Shown here: positions 1 through 11,572 of the stretch, one piece after another
Layout of the letters: every line of letters begins with the position of its first letter
Position numbering within the stretch: position 1 is the stretch's first letter
Origin: Alisma plantago-aquatica
Taxonomy: Eukaryota > Streptophyta > Magnoliopsida > Alismatales > Alismataceae
DNA: 64,000 nt
Assembly: GCA_963693085.1 (NCBI GenBank)
Contig: OY856412.1
Location: 1,062,412,744 to 1,062,476,743, forward strand
Direction: 5' to 3'
Notes under the pieces: model-generated
Told to the model about the DNA's origin: nothing
The model's input: only the letters and a program-made list of their open reading frames with translations
The model's database searches: none
Program-made: the position numbers and the translations under genes

Positions 1-930
1 TTTTGTTTCTTTTTGATATTTTTATATTTTTAGAACAGGAAGTAAAAGTGGATTGGGGGTTTGGTGGTTATTGCTAGAACAAGAAGGAAAAGCAAGAATA
101 AAAATTATGCTAACAAGAAGTAAAAATTCCTTGTTACAAGGAAGAGATATGATTGTTAGCACAATAAAAGATATCATGAATAAAAGACTAGAATTTAAAT
201 AGAGTAAATCAAATGGAGATTGAATCAGATGATGGAATATCGAGGCTTTTTAGGGGTTTTCACCACCTTAGCCTAGACGAGGAATAACTAAGTCCTTTAA
301 ACAACAAATCTGATGAAGCAATGTGAAATAACTAAAATCCATAAAAGATAAACTCCACATGAGCCCATTGGTCCTAATGCTCATGTTTCTTAGTTCATCA
401 TACCAAAAGAGAAAGATCTATGGTCGTTTCAAAACCGCTATGTGAATGGTTTTAGTGTTCTAAATCCGGGCTTCCATGGTCATTTCCACCTGGATTAACA
501 TATGAACAAATCGATTAGTTACTCTAATAGATCATTAGTTCTTAAAACCAAAAGCCATATGAAAGAATTCATTCTTAAGGATTAAACTGATTCAAACCAT
601 GGCTAAGGGTCTATTCCCCTTGCCTCGATAGGAGAACTACTCGTTCATACTTGGGAGATAGAGGAAGAAAGTGTTCTAGTCATAGTCTAGACTTATCAAA
701 TGATTAATTACTTAGGCTAGAGACTATTAAATGGCTGAATCTTAATTCCTTACTCTAGTCTACAAAGAAGAAGAAGACTAGATCTAAAAATGAGCAAGGT
801 AAAAGAACAATAATTAAAAGGGATACTTAGCTTGCAAAAATTAATCTTTATTGATGAACAGAATGCAAGAACATAAGAATGATTGCTTGAAAATCCTTTG
901 AACAAAAGATGTTGATTGTGAGGAGGAAGT
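1..930. other. No gene recognised (AT-rich)
   Basis: I see no coding region, RNA gene or bounded element here. The DNA is AT-rich with many stops in all frames. It may be the upstream part of the decayed retrotransposon sequence that follows, but no domain supports that. Confidence 0.4.
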
Positions 931-960
931 GCCCCTCCTTCTATAGGAGAAGGAGGGGGC
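931..960. repeat. Imperfect hairpin, GC-rich
   Basis: The arm GCCCCTCCTTCT at 931-942 pairs with AGAAGGAGGGGGC at 948-960, with one bulged base and a short TATAG-type loop. CCTCCTTATA-like sequences of this kind occur near the TATA/R region of plant LTRs, so it may mark a decayed LTR. That reading is inference only. Confidence 0.45.
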
Positions 961-1109
961 TTTTACAACTAAGGTTGTCAGAAAATAGGGTTGGCGACTG
1001 CATTTTTGAATTGTTTATGCACTGCCAATCGATCGGTTGGGAGTCTGGTAAGGGCGGGAGTCGGAGTAGCAGTCATCAACCCTAAGTCTCAGTTGGCGGC
1101 ACTCTTTGA

Positions 1110-1127
1110 CCCGCTCAGCTGAGCGGG
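1110..1127. repeat. Perfect 18-bp palindrome
   Basis: CCCGCTCAGCTGAGCGGG equals its own reverse complement. It lies about 100 bp upstream of a short tandem array in non-coding DNA. No function can be assigned. Confidence 0.7.
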
Positions 1128-1232
1128 AAAACTCTTGCTTTGAGGTCTGAAATGATAGTTTGACATTCAAATGGAACGCCATCCAGACTGAGTGTTTGAA
1201 TGAGGCTCAGTGGATGAGGGACTGCGTCAACC

Positions 1233-1308
1233 GATCGTCTGGAGCAGGTGAGCTGATCTTCTGGAACAGGTGAGTTGATCGGTTGGAACAGGTGAGCTGA
1301 TCGGCTAG
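1233..1308. repeat. 22-bp tandem repeat, about 3.5 copies
   Basis: Units start with GATC at 1233, 1255, 1277 and 1299, an exact 22-bp spacing. The consensus is roughly GATCGGTTGGAACAGGTGAG plus two bases. Copies differ by a few substitutions. A small minisatellite, probably inside a decayed element. Confidence 0.75.
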
Positions 1309-1529
1309 TGACCTGAGTCTGCAAGAAACATATATTTTGGTGAGATTCAAGTTCAATTGTGAGAAAAGGAAGCAAATAGCTATTTGTTTCTTTTCACTGG
1401 ATAACAATAATAATTTCCATGTGACAAGACTTAAAAGGTTGTAAAAAGGGTACTAGATTAGCACACATCAACAACAAAGAGATGTGAAACATGAAATATA
1501 CATCGACTAAAGGGAAATGTTTTTGACCC

Positions 1530-3520
1530 CCTAGATTTGCACTTGCACAATGATGGACATATTTAAAGATCACTTAGCATATGATTCATAGATAATTGGT
1601 TCTAAGTGAAAGTGGGAGTCTATTGGTATGTATGCCCAGAAGCCAATCATATGATGATTATAATGGCATATCTTGTAAATGATTTGATTGGTAGTAAAGG
1701 CAATCTTCTGATATATTCTATTTTGTTAAATTATGAGATAATGATGAAATAGAATGTATGTCTAAAGAATGATATTACTCAAATATATATGTCTTTGGGT
1801 TAAGGATCTAAACAATGAGATCATATAGATGTCAAGAGTATGTACGTTCTTGTTATGTTCCTAGTCGAATGTTATTATGGAAGGCTAATAGACAACAATG
1901 ACACATAAGACTAGATTCTGTGTTGGTTGATGACAGACTCTCCTTAAGTCATGATATGTGATATCAAACCAAACACATAGATACTTTCTTGAGAATAGTG
2001 TATCAGACAGACTCCTCTTGATAGTGACACGTGGAAACCATAATTGGTAATCAGAATCATTTACAATAGTGTTGAGCGTGATTGTGGTTCTTAGACCTAA
2101 AGTCACTACACTCATCACATTTCATTTGATACACTTATACATCATCCACTGTGACCTTGAAGAAGGGTTACCATAAAGGTGGCGCTTAGGTGCATTAGGA
2201 CACATGGGAAAGACTATGAGTGATGTAGATGGGATTTGTCCCTCCTGTAGATGTTTGATATCATAAGTGAAACTGAGAAAAGCATGCACATGCACATATA
2301 TCATATATATCTTAGATAATATTCTCTAGTTCAAGCAATATGGATTGAACATTGAGATGATGATGATTCCATGCCTCAAATTCAATGTGGATATCATTGA
2401 CAAAGGAATTGTACAAACACTATAACATCAATCACAAATGGTAGGTTGAAGTTGTTATCCAACTTTTTTATTACTTGGATAGCAATGATGTGTTGCTACA
2501 CTCCACTTATTGCTTGTTATGTCATAAATTAGTTATGGACATTCACTACCAACTTAACTTGGAACCTATAGGGTCACACACATAGGATACACATGGAATA
2601 GGAGTTTATTCATGAATATGGTTTAAACTTGGTTACTAAGTAGTAAGATATTCAACTTAAAGAATATTGGTTAAATTTTAACTGATTGGATTGTGAACCA
2701 ATTGTTTCAAAATGTTAGGTCAATTGAACCAACATTGCCAATCTAGTCCATGAGATAACCGGTTCAGGAAGTGAACCGATCTACCCAGGGCCATTGGCCG
2801 GCCAGTTTGGGTTGTGAACTGACTATTTGGTTGATCAATTCGATTGTATCAAGGATTAGTATTAGTGTCATGTTGTTCATCAATCAAATATTAATTTCCA
2901 ATACAATTGTGATTGGGGAACATGTTGAAACGACCGGTTTAAGGGTTGAAATGATCAGATCACATGCCAACCAATTAGTTCACCCCTGAACTGACTATTG
3001 TGTCATTCACATGATGTGAAATTTCATAAAATTTCATCCCCTTTGACTTTCACTAAGACTAGGAACCCTCTCCCTGATCCCCCAATAAATAGAGGTGTAT
3101 TGGGGTGTTCTTGGACATATCAATTAGCTCTAACTATTGTTGTATTCAATGGTTGTGGTAACTGAGAGAACCTGAGAAAGTCCTACCCATCAAAGGGAGT
3201 GATAGAAAGGGAGAGATAATTGTGTGAGTGCAAGTTGGTGCTAGTACATCGACTAGAAGGGAACACTCCTTCTTGTCTGTTCTTTTAGAGCAACAGGAGA
3301 TCCCAATGGTCCACGTGGACTATTACTATAGAGGTGAGGAGGTTGTTTCTTGCTTCTAGGAGGATGAGGTCAACTATTGTCCATGGTGATCAACTAGGAG
3401 ACCACTTATTATGTTGTCCTGGTGCAACTTTCAGAAACGTGCACTCTTCTGCAATAGGACTGTCGCTCAACTTGATCTAGGACCAGGTATAACCTTGTTA
3501 ACCATCCTTTCCATTACATA
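1530..3520 (+). mobile_element. Ty1/Copia-like 3' end and LTR, decayed
   Basis: A polypurine tract AAGTGGGAG at 1610-1618 is followed by an LTR-like sequence beginning TCTATTGGTATGTATGCCC, the arrangement seen at Copia 3' LTRs. About 80 bp upstream of the tract and about 1.9 kb downstream are homologous, in reverse orientation, to 26760-28770, which gives independent support for the boundary. The U3 part (about 2680-2995) holds repeated GAACTGG/ACCGGTT-type motifs, and AATAAATAGAGG near 3083 could be the TATA box. No primer-binding site follows the distal end and no open frame survives. The expected TG terminus reads TC here, so the exact LTR start is uncertain by a few bases. Confidence 0.65.
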
Positions 3521-5760
3521 GTTATTGACGAGATCAACTATTCAAAGTGGGATATGGTAGTTAGTTTTTCTTATTTCTTCTTCCTTATCTATCACCATAT
3601 TTACCTATACAAACACAAATACTCTTAATAAATTCTAGAAACAAAGAAGTTATTTTTTTATTATACTACAAGTTGTTCATCACATGACTAATGGGTTCCA
3701 AAATTTCACCAAATACAAAGACAAGTACTCTATTTGTATGGTGATGCACACACAAGGATGCAAATTGCATGCTCTACAATTTCTATGGAGTAACAAAGAG
3801 GAAAAGAGGATGAGAAGGTATGAAACAATGCACAACACTTGTCGAGGATGAACTTCACCAAGGGAGGAGGTAATCTACCCCTTCTTCCCTATTCTTATTC
3901 CTTTAAGCCTAACTTTTAGTGGAATATCCTTATCAATCACCTCTCATTCTTTTTCTGATCTTGTATTGTGACAAAATGAGATACTATCCTCATAACCATT
4001 GTCCTAGGTTTTATATTTGTGCATACATCTTAGGAGACAAGACATGTCTGGGTAGAGATACACCATGTCCTTTGGAAATTACTAACATTCATGGTTTATA
4101 ATCATTTTGCATGACATGTTGAAGGATTGATATGTTGTGGTAATGGTCTTCTCGAGTGGTTGTAGATACAATTGCAAAATGTATGATTGGTTGGATACTG
4201 TGAAATGGTGTTGTGGACTTGGCCAACATATCTTAGGGTGGGAAACATCATGCTAGACACAAGAATGTAATATTTGTTGATTACAAAGTCATCTTTTGTC
4301 TTTGTAAGTGGACAAGGAGTGCACCAGTGAGGCACATGATGTTCATTATTAAAAAATCTTGGTTGGTTCCAAGATGGGGACATGGGAACCTCTATGAGAA
4401 ACACTTCAAATTGTATAAAAGAAGCTATGGATCAAGCATTCTAAAGTCACAAAGTCAGTGCTCAACGTGTCATGAGTTCCATAGGAACTCCATTACACAA
4501 TATCTACATCAGTATTACTCTAATATGTTAAAATGGAAAAAAGAATAAATTGTTTAGATGTGCAATTACAAGCCAAAAAGTGTAGCCAATACACATAATT
4601 TGTGGCAGTAAGCTAGCAAGAGCGGGCATAAAATATTAACTATTTCTATCAAGAATTGTCAAATAAGCACGATATTATTTGATTGGTCAACTAGATATCA
4701 CCAAACCTATAACTAAAACTACTTTGTTAAAGCACTATCCAATCGATGTACATAATAGTTAGCATCAAAATCATTAAAAGCATTTTCTTAAAATATTCAA
4801 TCATTTGATTTTCAAGCCTTAAACACACATATACAAAGTCCATCAACAACAAGTAGGGATTCAAACAACTTGGGGTCTAGAGGAAGTTCTTGGGAATAAA
4901 AATCAATTGAAAAGAAGTATAATACATGAAGGATAAGAACTATACATATTTAATACACTTAATATGGTAGAATAGATGGAATTGAGGGACTCTCACCCCC
5001 TCAAAAACATAGTTATTCTATCTTGCTATCCCTCTCATTAATCTATGATGTCTACATTAGAATTAAACTTGTACTCATTTAAAGCATATCCAAGTATGAT
5101 TAATTACCTATATATTCTTATATTGTAACCCCTGGAGGGGTAACCTCATTTTTCATAACTCTTCATGTGTTGAATTGATTATTTTAATACATTTGGTGTA
5201 TCCTATGGTACACTAGAATTTTGAAAGTTTGGTAAAACCATCTTCCAATTTACTAATATGTATAACAACTTGATTGGGTGTGTTTTGGGTTTAAGCTACA
5301 TGGATACTATTCTCTTTCAAGGGATAAAGACTGTGTAATAGATATTTATTGTACCTTTTCATTGATCAAGACCCACATTATCGACATTGCTTCTTTCCTA
5401 TTTTATGATACATGTCATTTATTGAATTATGGCCTATTGGGTGTTATACAATTAGTTTTCCAGAATATGTGTTGACGAAGGTCCGGTTTATATGGTGTGT
5501 TTCATGGTTGGGTTAGTGATTTATTATAGTCTATGGTAGTTCTAGTTGGGTCCATATCAAACTGGTGGGGAAGTTAGGTGAGGTTAAGCCTACAAATGGT
5601 TCAAATTTATACTAAATATTTGATTATACAAATGTGAATATCCAATTTTTTGTTTGACCAAAAGAATATATATAATATCTTACTAGTACATTTTGACCTA
5701 TGGTGTCACTTTACTTAACGTGCTTTTAACTAGAAAATTGAAACTACTTATTAAAACATT
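3521..5760. other. No gene recognised
   Basis: AT-rich DNA with only short spurious open frames. I recognise no transposase, reverse transcriptase, RNA gene or terminal repeat. It could hold decayed DNA-transposon sequence belonging to the subterminal repeat region that follows. Confidence 0.35.
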
Positions 5761-5839
5761 TCTTTTTTGATGTAGAATTGACGTCACAAACGTCCCACAA
5801 AGTTCAAATTTTGGGGAAAATTTTCATATAGGCATTAAA

Positions 5840-6138
5840 CATGGATTGTTTGGAAACTAACGATGCACCCCTTCCCACAAAAGAAATTTTTCCTTCAAAA
5901 ACCACATTTTGTTGGTTATTCTCCAAAAAAATCAACACCTTATGTCACATCCACTTTGAAAATTTTTACCTCCAAAAAGGTTGTGGTGTTGGTTCCTTCT
6001 TAAAGAATCGACAAGAAAGGGTTCTCTCTAAGTACCTGACAAAAATATTTCCCCCCAAAGTAGATTATGTCATCTATTTTTTTATAGAAATTAACTACGC
6101 ATGTTTTAATGAGATCTTCATTTTCTAGAGGGAGTAAG
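5840..6138. repeat. CACTA-like subterminal repeats, left block
   Basis: Short inverted units of the form GTTGGTT-(T-rich)-TCT-(A-rich)-ATCAAC recur, for example around 5907-5935, 5981-6013 and 6064-6105. Dense alternating small hairpins of this type are typical of CACTA (En/Spm) subterminal regions, where the element's own DNA-binding protein binds. The block continues after the Cassandra insertion at 6972. I could not find a CACTA terminus, and assignment to the TNP2 pseudogene about 12 kb to the right is inference. Confidence 0.4.
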
Positions 6139-6429
6139 TGTAACATCTCAGGATTTGAGGCCTTGGATAAAAAGATCTTATAAGGAATGATTGGACTACC
6201 CATATCACTAAGGCGCACCTCCTTTTCAGGAAACCCATCACTAAGAACTCCATAGTTAAGTGTGATTGGCTTAGAGTAGTACTAGGATGGGTGACCAGTC
6301 AAGAAGTTGATCTTGGCTTACACGTGAGTGTGGACAAAGTGCCTTGTTACGGCTAGTGGTGGTCTGTGGGGCTAGTCATCATTCTTGAAACTCCACTAGA
6401 GCCTAGGGAAGTGGGCTGGGGTGTTTACA
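6139..6429 (+). repeat. Cassandra 5' LTR
   Basis: 291 bp, TG...CA ends. It contains the 5S-like segment at about 6190-6316 and ends two bases before the primer-binding site. Confidence 0.9.
6190..6316 (+). promoter_or_regulatory. 5S rRNA-derived segment with Pol III internal promoter
   Basis: The stretch around AACTCCATAGTTAAG and GTACTAGGATGGGTGACC matches the plant 5S rRNA internal control region: A box, intermediate element and C box. The 3' half is closest to 5S. The 5' half carries a short insertion and is more diverged. The A box here has GTGTGATTGG where 5S genes have GCGTGCTTGG. It is not a functional 5S gene. In Cassandra elements this segment is thought to supply RNA polymerase III transcription. 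Confidence 0.85.
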
Positions 6430-6431
6430 AA

Positions 6432-6444
6432 TGGTATTAGAGCC
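6432..6444 (+). other. Primer-binding site (tRNA-Met) of the TRIM
   Basis: TGGTATTAGAGCC, two bases after the 5' LTR, is complementary to the 3' end of initiator tRNA-Met except for one C-to-T change from the usual TGGTATCAGAGCC. Confidence 0.88.
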
Positions 6445-6669
6445 AAAACCCATCTAGTAGGTGGGGCCCATATGGTCATGGCATGCCATTCTTTGAGTCA
6501 TGCGGTCCAGGCATGTTGGAAAGAGTTGTCCATGGTGATGTAGCCATCCTTTCTCTGGTATTCCGTGATAAGGAGATGGATGTCCATGAGCCATTCTGGG
6601 TCTGCACTGAAATGGGGCGGTATTGTGAGGCAATATAGTTGAGCCTTGATGAGGACGTCAAGAGTCTAA

Positions 6670-6680
6670 GTTGGGGAGAT
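6670..6680 (+). other. Polypurine tract of the TRIM
   Basis: GTTGGGGAGAT immediately precedes the 3' LTR, the expected site for plus-strand priming. Confidence 0.75.
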
Positions 6681-6971
6681 TGTAACATCCTAGGATTTGA
6701 GGCCTCAGATAAAAAGATTTTATACGGAATGATTGGACTACCCATATCACCAAGGTGCACCTCCGTTTCAGGAAGCCCATCACTAAGAACCCCATAGTTA
6801 AGCGTGCTTGGCTTGGAGTAGTACTAGGATGGGTGACCAGTCAGGAACTTGATCTTGGCTTGCGCGTGAGTGTGGACAAAGTGCCTTGTTAAGGCTAGTG
6901 GTGGTCTGTGTGGCTATTCGTCATTCCTAAAACTCCACTACATCCTAGGGAAGTGGGCCCAAGTGTTTACA
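6681..6971 (+). repeat. Cassandra 3' LTR
   Basis: 291 bp. It has a better-conserved 5S-like segment at about 6733-6858, including AGTTAAGCGTGCTTGG and the GTACTAGGATGGGTGACC box. Confidence 0.9.
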
Positions 6972-6972
6972 G

Positions 6973-7420
6973 TAAGTACATATGCCATTGGTTTCTAGTC
7001 AAAAAATTGGCAGTAGAGAATGAATTATATCATTGGTTTTTCTTGATAACCAATGTGACAAGTCCTAGTGAGGGAATGATTAGACTACCCATATCAAAAA
7101 GGTGCACCTCCTTTTCAGGAAGCCCATCACTAAGAACTCCATAGTTTAGCGTGTTTGGCTTGGAGTAGTACTAGGATGGGTGACCAGACGGGAAGTTGAT
7201 CATGGCTTGTGTGTGAGTTTGGACAAAGCACCTTGTTAAGGCTAGTGATGGTATGTGGGGCCAATCGTCATTCCTGAAACTCCACTAGAGCCTAAGGAAG
7301 TGCGCCCAGGTGTTTACAATAAGTACATATGCTATTGTTTTCTACTTGAAAAACCAATAGTAGAGAATGAATTATATCATTGGTTTTGCTTGATAACCAA
7401 TGTGACAAGTCCTAGTGAGG
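6973..7420. repeat. Tandem flank-LTR-flank duplication
   Basis: A 101-bp flank (6973-7073, TAAGTACATATG to TAGTGAGG) recurs at 7320-7420, with a partial Cassandra LTR (7073-7318) between the copies. The repeat spacing is 347 bp. The left junction of the partial LTR shares GG/GGA with the flank, consistent with short-homology joining. The flank itself carries CATTGG...CCAATG hairpins like the subterminal block on the left. Confidence 0.8.
7073..7318 (+). mobile_element. Third, partial Cassandra LTR
   Basis: 246 bp, lacking the first 45 bp of the LTR but keeping the 5S-like segment (about 7081-7208, with GTACTAGGATGGGTGACC) and the normal GTTTACA end. It has no primer-binding site after it, so it behaves as a solo LTR. 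Confidence 0.85.
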
Positions 7421-8767
7421 TTGGTATATTTTAATAGGAATAAGCACATATGGAATTAGTTCATTGTTAAAGAATTAACAATAATGAGTGAATTATGTTG
7501 TCAATTTTTCTTATCCAACACAAATCAATGACTAAATATTTAGCCTTCAATTTTTGGTAGCAACTGACGACTAACATTCACTTAATAGAATGATATTTCT
7601 TTTTCCTCCATTCTTTGTTTCATAGATCATTCTGCCATTCTTGTTGTTATTACTGACGTTGTAGTTGACATTGTATTCCATCGTTCTTGCTGTTGTTGTT
7701 CCGCATCTGCCTCCGTTTGCCGCCACATTTGCCACTATATTTGTTCATCTTTGTCACTCTGCTTGGGGCCTTCAGCCATCAGAACTTCTTGGACCACCAA
7801 TCAGTGGTGGTTCAACCAACCGCTTCCCATCGCTTCACTTCTCTATTGATCATTGGTGCTCCATTGACTTCCCACCACCTTGTTTTAGTCAAGGTATTTC
7901 TTCTTTTAGTTGTAAATGTTGTTTTTTTACTTAAATGCATGTATTATGTTTAAGTCATTGAATTGCACACTGTGTTATGGTTTTCTATCAAAAATGCATG
8001 TATTATGTATTATGCTAAGTCACTAAATTCGAATTGTACATCTAATTAGGATTTTAAATTATGCTCAGGAAAATGAATAAGTAATGGTTGCATGTTTGGA
8101 TAGTTTAAATATTGGCTAGGTTATGTCAATACAATATGTCTATCTTAATCCACATATTTTTGCACCTACGTTGTGAATGGTGACATTAAGACTATAGGTA
8201 TATAAATAAAAACATCATGCATTAGCCTAAAATATCTTTTTATATTTACTCATTAGGAGTATATCTCGCATAATCAATGGTTTAGGACTATTGATGAACA
8301 CTTAATCTCACTTAGGATGTGAGTGTATAATGTGTATTTAATTTTCAAAATATTTCATCAGCACTTCCTGATGTATTCTGTAAGTACATATGTAGGTGGG
8401 TATTTTCCCATCTACATCAATGTATTTGAAGAACTGTGGAGAAACATTGCCCAAATATTCTTAAAAACTGAATACAAATTATACACTTACTAGTGAGGTC
8501 TTCATGAATGGGATGTGTGGTACATGTTTATTACCAAACCCAAAATCTTAATCTGTAAACCCTAAACCCTAATTTGAAAATCCTAAACCCCAAACAATTA
8601 ACCCTAATCTCTAAACCCAAATCTCAAAACACTTGATTCATCACTCATTCTCTCTATGATCAAGAATGGATCGATCATGAATGTGCATTCTAAATCCTTG
8701 CACTTTAGAGTTTATTACTGGTCTTGATTAGTTTATAATATTTTTTGACAAACATAAGAAATGACTT
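7421..8767. other. No gene recognised; short telomere-like stretch
   Basis: Subterminal-type hairpins continue to about 7520. Beyond that I see AT-rich DNA with no recognisable domain. AAACCCT occurs twice in tandem at 8557-8570, followed by degenerate AACCCTAA-like words to about 8615. Open frames near 7665-7950 do not resemble a family I know. Confidence 0.35.
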
Positions 8768-11558
8768 TGTAACGACCCCGCCTCCCAGTAACCCCCAATT
8801 AAGAGAGACCGAAAGGTCAGAGCTGTTACCAATAATCCCGGATCAAAGGTTAGACAAATAATCAATAACAATTAATAAACTTTACCAACTAAGCTGAAAA
8901 CTGGTATGAAAGAAAACTTTTCTTACCTTTTAAAAACTGGGATCCATGAAGATACTAATCTAACTAATCCCCCTGTGCACGTTAATTCTCATTTAATTCT
9001 GCATATGCCACTTTACTGTTTGTTCTTTTCATTTGTACCTAAAACGCCGACAAACAAAACGTCGGTCATCAAGAAGTTGGTATGTGGGGAAAACAATAAT
9101 CATGCAACTATAATAACAATGTAATCATGTAATTAATCATTTTCAATCAATATTACATTTTAAGCCATACAACTCAATCCATACATATTCTCGAACTCTG
9201 GGTTGTCCCTGCAGTGGACATGGATACCACCTCTCTTTTAGGTTCATAGAGTAATAGAGTTGCATGGCACTACCCGAAGATAGCCCAATATCTAACTCAA
9301 TGTGACTTGATGGTCCTACCTCAATGGTAGTCATGTACTAAGTCATCCATAGACCCGATGGACCTACCCAATAGGTAGCCATGTACTAGGTCTTCCTCTG
9401 ACCTGATGGACCTACCCATAGGCAGCCATGTACTAGGTCAACTATAATGCCACAGAGAGAACCAGGATCTGAGCTTGTAGGCATATATTCTTTTTGATAG
9501 TCATAGCCACATTATAGTTTGCATGAACTAAATTCATGCAACACTTTATTTCAAGTCATCGGTGAAAATCTCGGAAAACCTCAGAAATCTATCTCGAGAT
9601 ATTCATAAGCGTAACCACATACCTTTGGTTGCATATTTCAAGACAGAATCAAATATGCAGAGAAACCCAATCAAGCAAGCAATGAGGAAGAGAAATCCTG
9701 AAATAAAAGTACCAATTTCCTTTTATGAATATTTATCCAATTTCATCACATTACTTAGGATTTCAATTCCAATTTTACGGTTTCTTTGGAAATTAGGGTT
9801 TTTACCTCCTCTTTCACTATTATGATCCTTAATTTATCAAAACTACATGAAACCCCTAATTTCTCATTATAGCACATATTTATCAAGTTTAGAATCTTTA
9901 TTAAGCATCTGATTTCCTTATTCCGAATGAATATGGTTTTTATCTCCTTTTATCCCAAATTAGGGTTCCCATATAGATTAACCTTCTTTTATGGATTACA
10001 ACTCTAATTTAGGCATCTTTGCATTCATAACGGATAATAAAACAACTTTTATCATTAACAGGGTTAAACTTATCAATTTGACCCATTAACACACCCTTTA
10101 TACTCAATTAGGGTTCTTCATCACTTTTAAAAGCACATTATTAGCCAATTAAGGAACTTTTGCAAAATGGAGTGGAACTAGGTTTTGAAAGTATTTTTAT
10201 CAGATTCCTTGTATTTTTCTACATAACTTTCATGTATAAAGTTTTCCCATATGAGGCTCCTAGCTATTACTACGAATTTTGCAAAGAAAACCCTTTTTCC
10301 TGAATATTCAGCAGAGAGGCAAAATTACCAAAATTGTCGATCGTTGGATCGATGCGCCGCTAGACCTCTGATCGATATGATGCTCCACAATGGCCAGCTC
10401 CACTAACGGAGTCACGCGCTCTGCCACTCCCTGCCAAGCTTTGGATGACCTTGCCCACGGTAGACTCTTGATCAAACGCTCCTCGTCAGATCACGCCACT
10501 AACCTCTCAATTTTGGCGCGCTGACCCTGGGACGTCCGATCTCGCGAGAGATCACGATGGTCCAGAATCCCACGGCCCTCGTGCGTCATCCACCTTACTT
10601 CTCTAGCTTTCAACATGGTGACGCCGTGACGGTTCCCTCACCGTAGCTAATACAATCGAGAGATAGAGAGGGAGATGGACATGGTAATCAAGTCGTTCGT
10701 GATCGTGGAGAGTCGAGGGATTGAGAGGTGCCCTTATATAGGAAGTGGGAGGTCCCTATCTGGGTTCCCAATCCTCGACGAAACCGGTGACCTTGCCCAA
10801 TTGGGCATTTTTCCTATTCGCGGTAGAAACTCTCCAAAGTGGGGTCAAGCAGCTTCATCCCTCTCTCCCGGATTCAAAGAAGAGTTTTCCAAGGTTGCTC
10901 GTGCATCAGAATCCAAGAAATCCAGGGAATAAAAATCCATGTCGCAGCTAGAGTCCTCATCCCATTGGGACTTGGACGATGAGCAGTGCCTGTTGGATTG
11001 GAATCCCAGGGCCCTCATCAGGCGTGTTAGATCAAAAGGGAAATAAATCCTCAATTAAATGATATTCTTGAGAAAGTCATAACTCTCAAATGGTAACTCC
11101 TTTCCTACTCAAATTTTGAGGGAAACTCAATTATAGTTTTATCTTCCATCCTAAAAAATTTGAAGTTATTATCTCAAAAGTACAATCCCTTTTCTTGGTT
11201 TGCAAGTTATCATTTAATTTCTCATATTTACCATACCTTTTCTATTCCCTTTATCATTATTTCCCAATTCTGAGTTCCTTGAACCCCAAGAAATCCCTTA
11301 AACTCGAAATCCTATTTTTGGGAATTATTTCTTAGCCTTTTGCTTTATTTTCTTATGTACTCCTTATCCAATTGAATTTCTTTTTCTTTTTCCTTCAATT
11401 GGGCTTAATGGCCAATAAGGCCCAATTAGCAAACACACAAGCTATCAAACACAAAAATCCATTCAAATCAACTCATCATATCAATCACGGATTTCATTTA
11501 TCTTTAAAGAGGAGATTCAAAATCTCATTACACATTTTGGAAAACTGGGGTTATAACA
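8768..11558 (-). repeat. 3' LTR of the 9.97-kb Gypsy element
   Basis: 2791 bp. Read on the minus strand it starts TGTTATAACCCCAG and ends GGGGTCGTTACA. A cluster of roughly 50-60-bp imperfect repeats with GATGGACCTACC and GCCATGTACTAGGTC words lies at about 9310-9445. Confidence 0.9.
10733..10740 (-). promoter_or_regulatory. TATA box in the 3' LTR
   Basis: TATATAAG on the minus strand, about 818 bp into the LTR. The same spacing holds in the other LTR. It implies a U3 of about 0.85 kb and an unusually long R-U5 of nearly 2 kb. Confidence 0.65.
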
Positions 11559-11572
11559 TCCTCCCCTCCTTA
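11559..11572 (-). other. Polypurine tract of the Gypsy element
   Basis: Minus-strand AAGGAGGGGAGGA ends directly at the LTR boundary, marking the left LTR as the 3' LTR. Confidence 0.8.

Larger units (their letters stand above)
6139..6971 (+). mobile_element. Cassandra-type TRIM retrotransposon, structurally intact
   Basis: Two direct LTRs of equal length (291 bp; 6139-6429 and 6681-6971) begin TGTAACATC and end GTTTACA. They flank a 251-bp interior with no coding capacity. A 5-bp target duplication GTAAG sits at 6134-6138 and 6972-6976. A primer-binding site (6432-6444) and a purine tract just before 6681 fix the + orientation. Each LTR contains a 5S-rRNA-like segment, the defining feature of the Cassandra family of terminal-repeat retrotransposons in miniature. 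Such elements have no proteins and must be mobilised in trans. The LTRs differ at roughly a tenth of sites by eye, so the insertion is not recent. Confidence 0.9.

Noticed and set aside
6190..7208. Functional 5S rRNA genes
   Set aside because: The 5S-like segments are diverged, contain an insertion in the 5' half and sit inside LTRs with TG/CA ends. They are Cassandra promoter sequence, not rRNA genes.
8557..8615. Interstitial telomere repeat
   Set aside because: Only two exact AAACCCT units, followed by degenerate words. AT-rich plant DNA gives such stretches by chance and there is no array.
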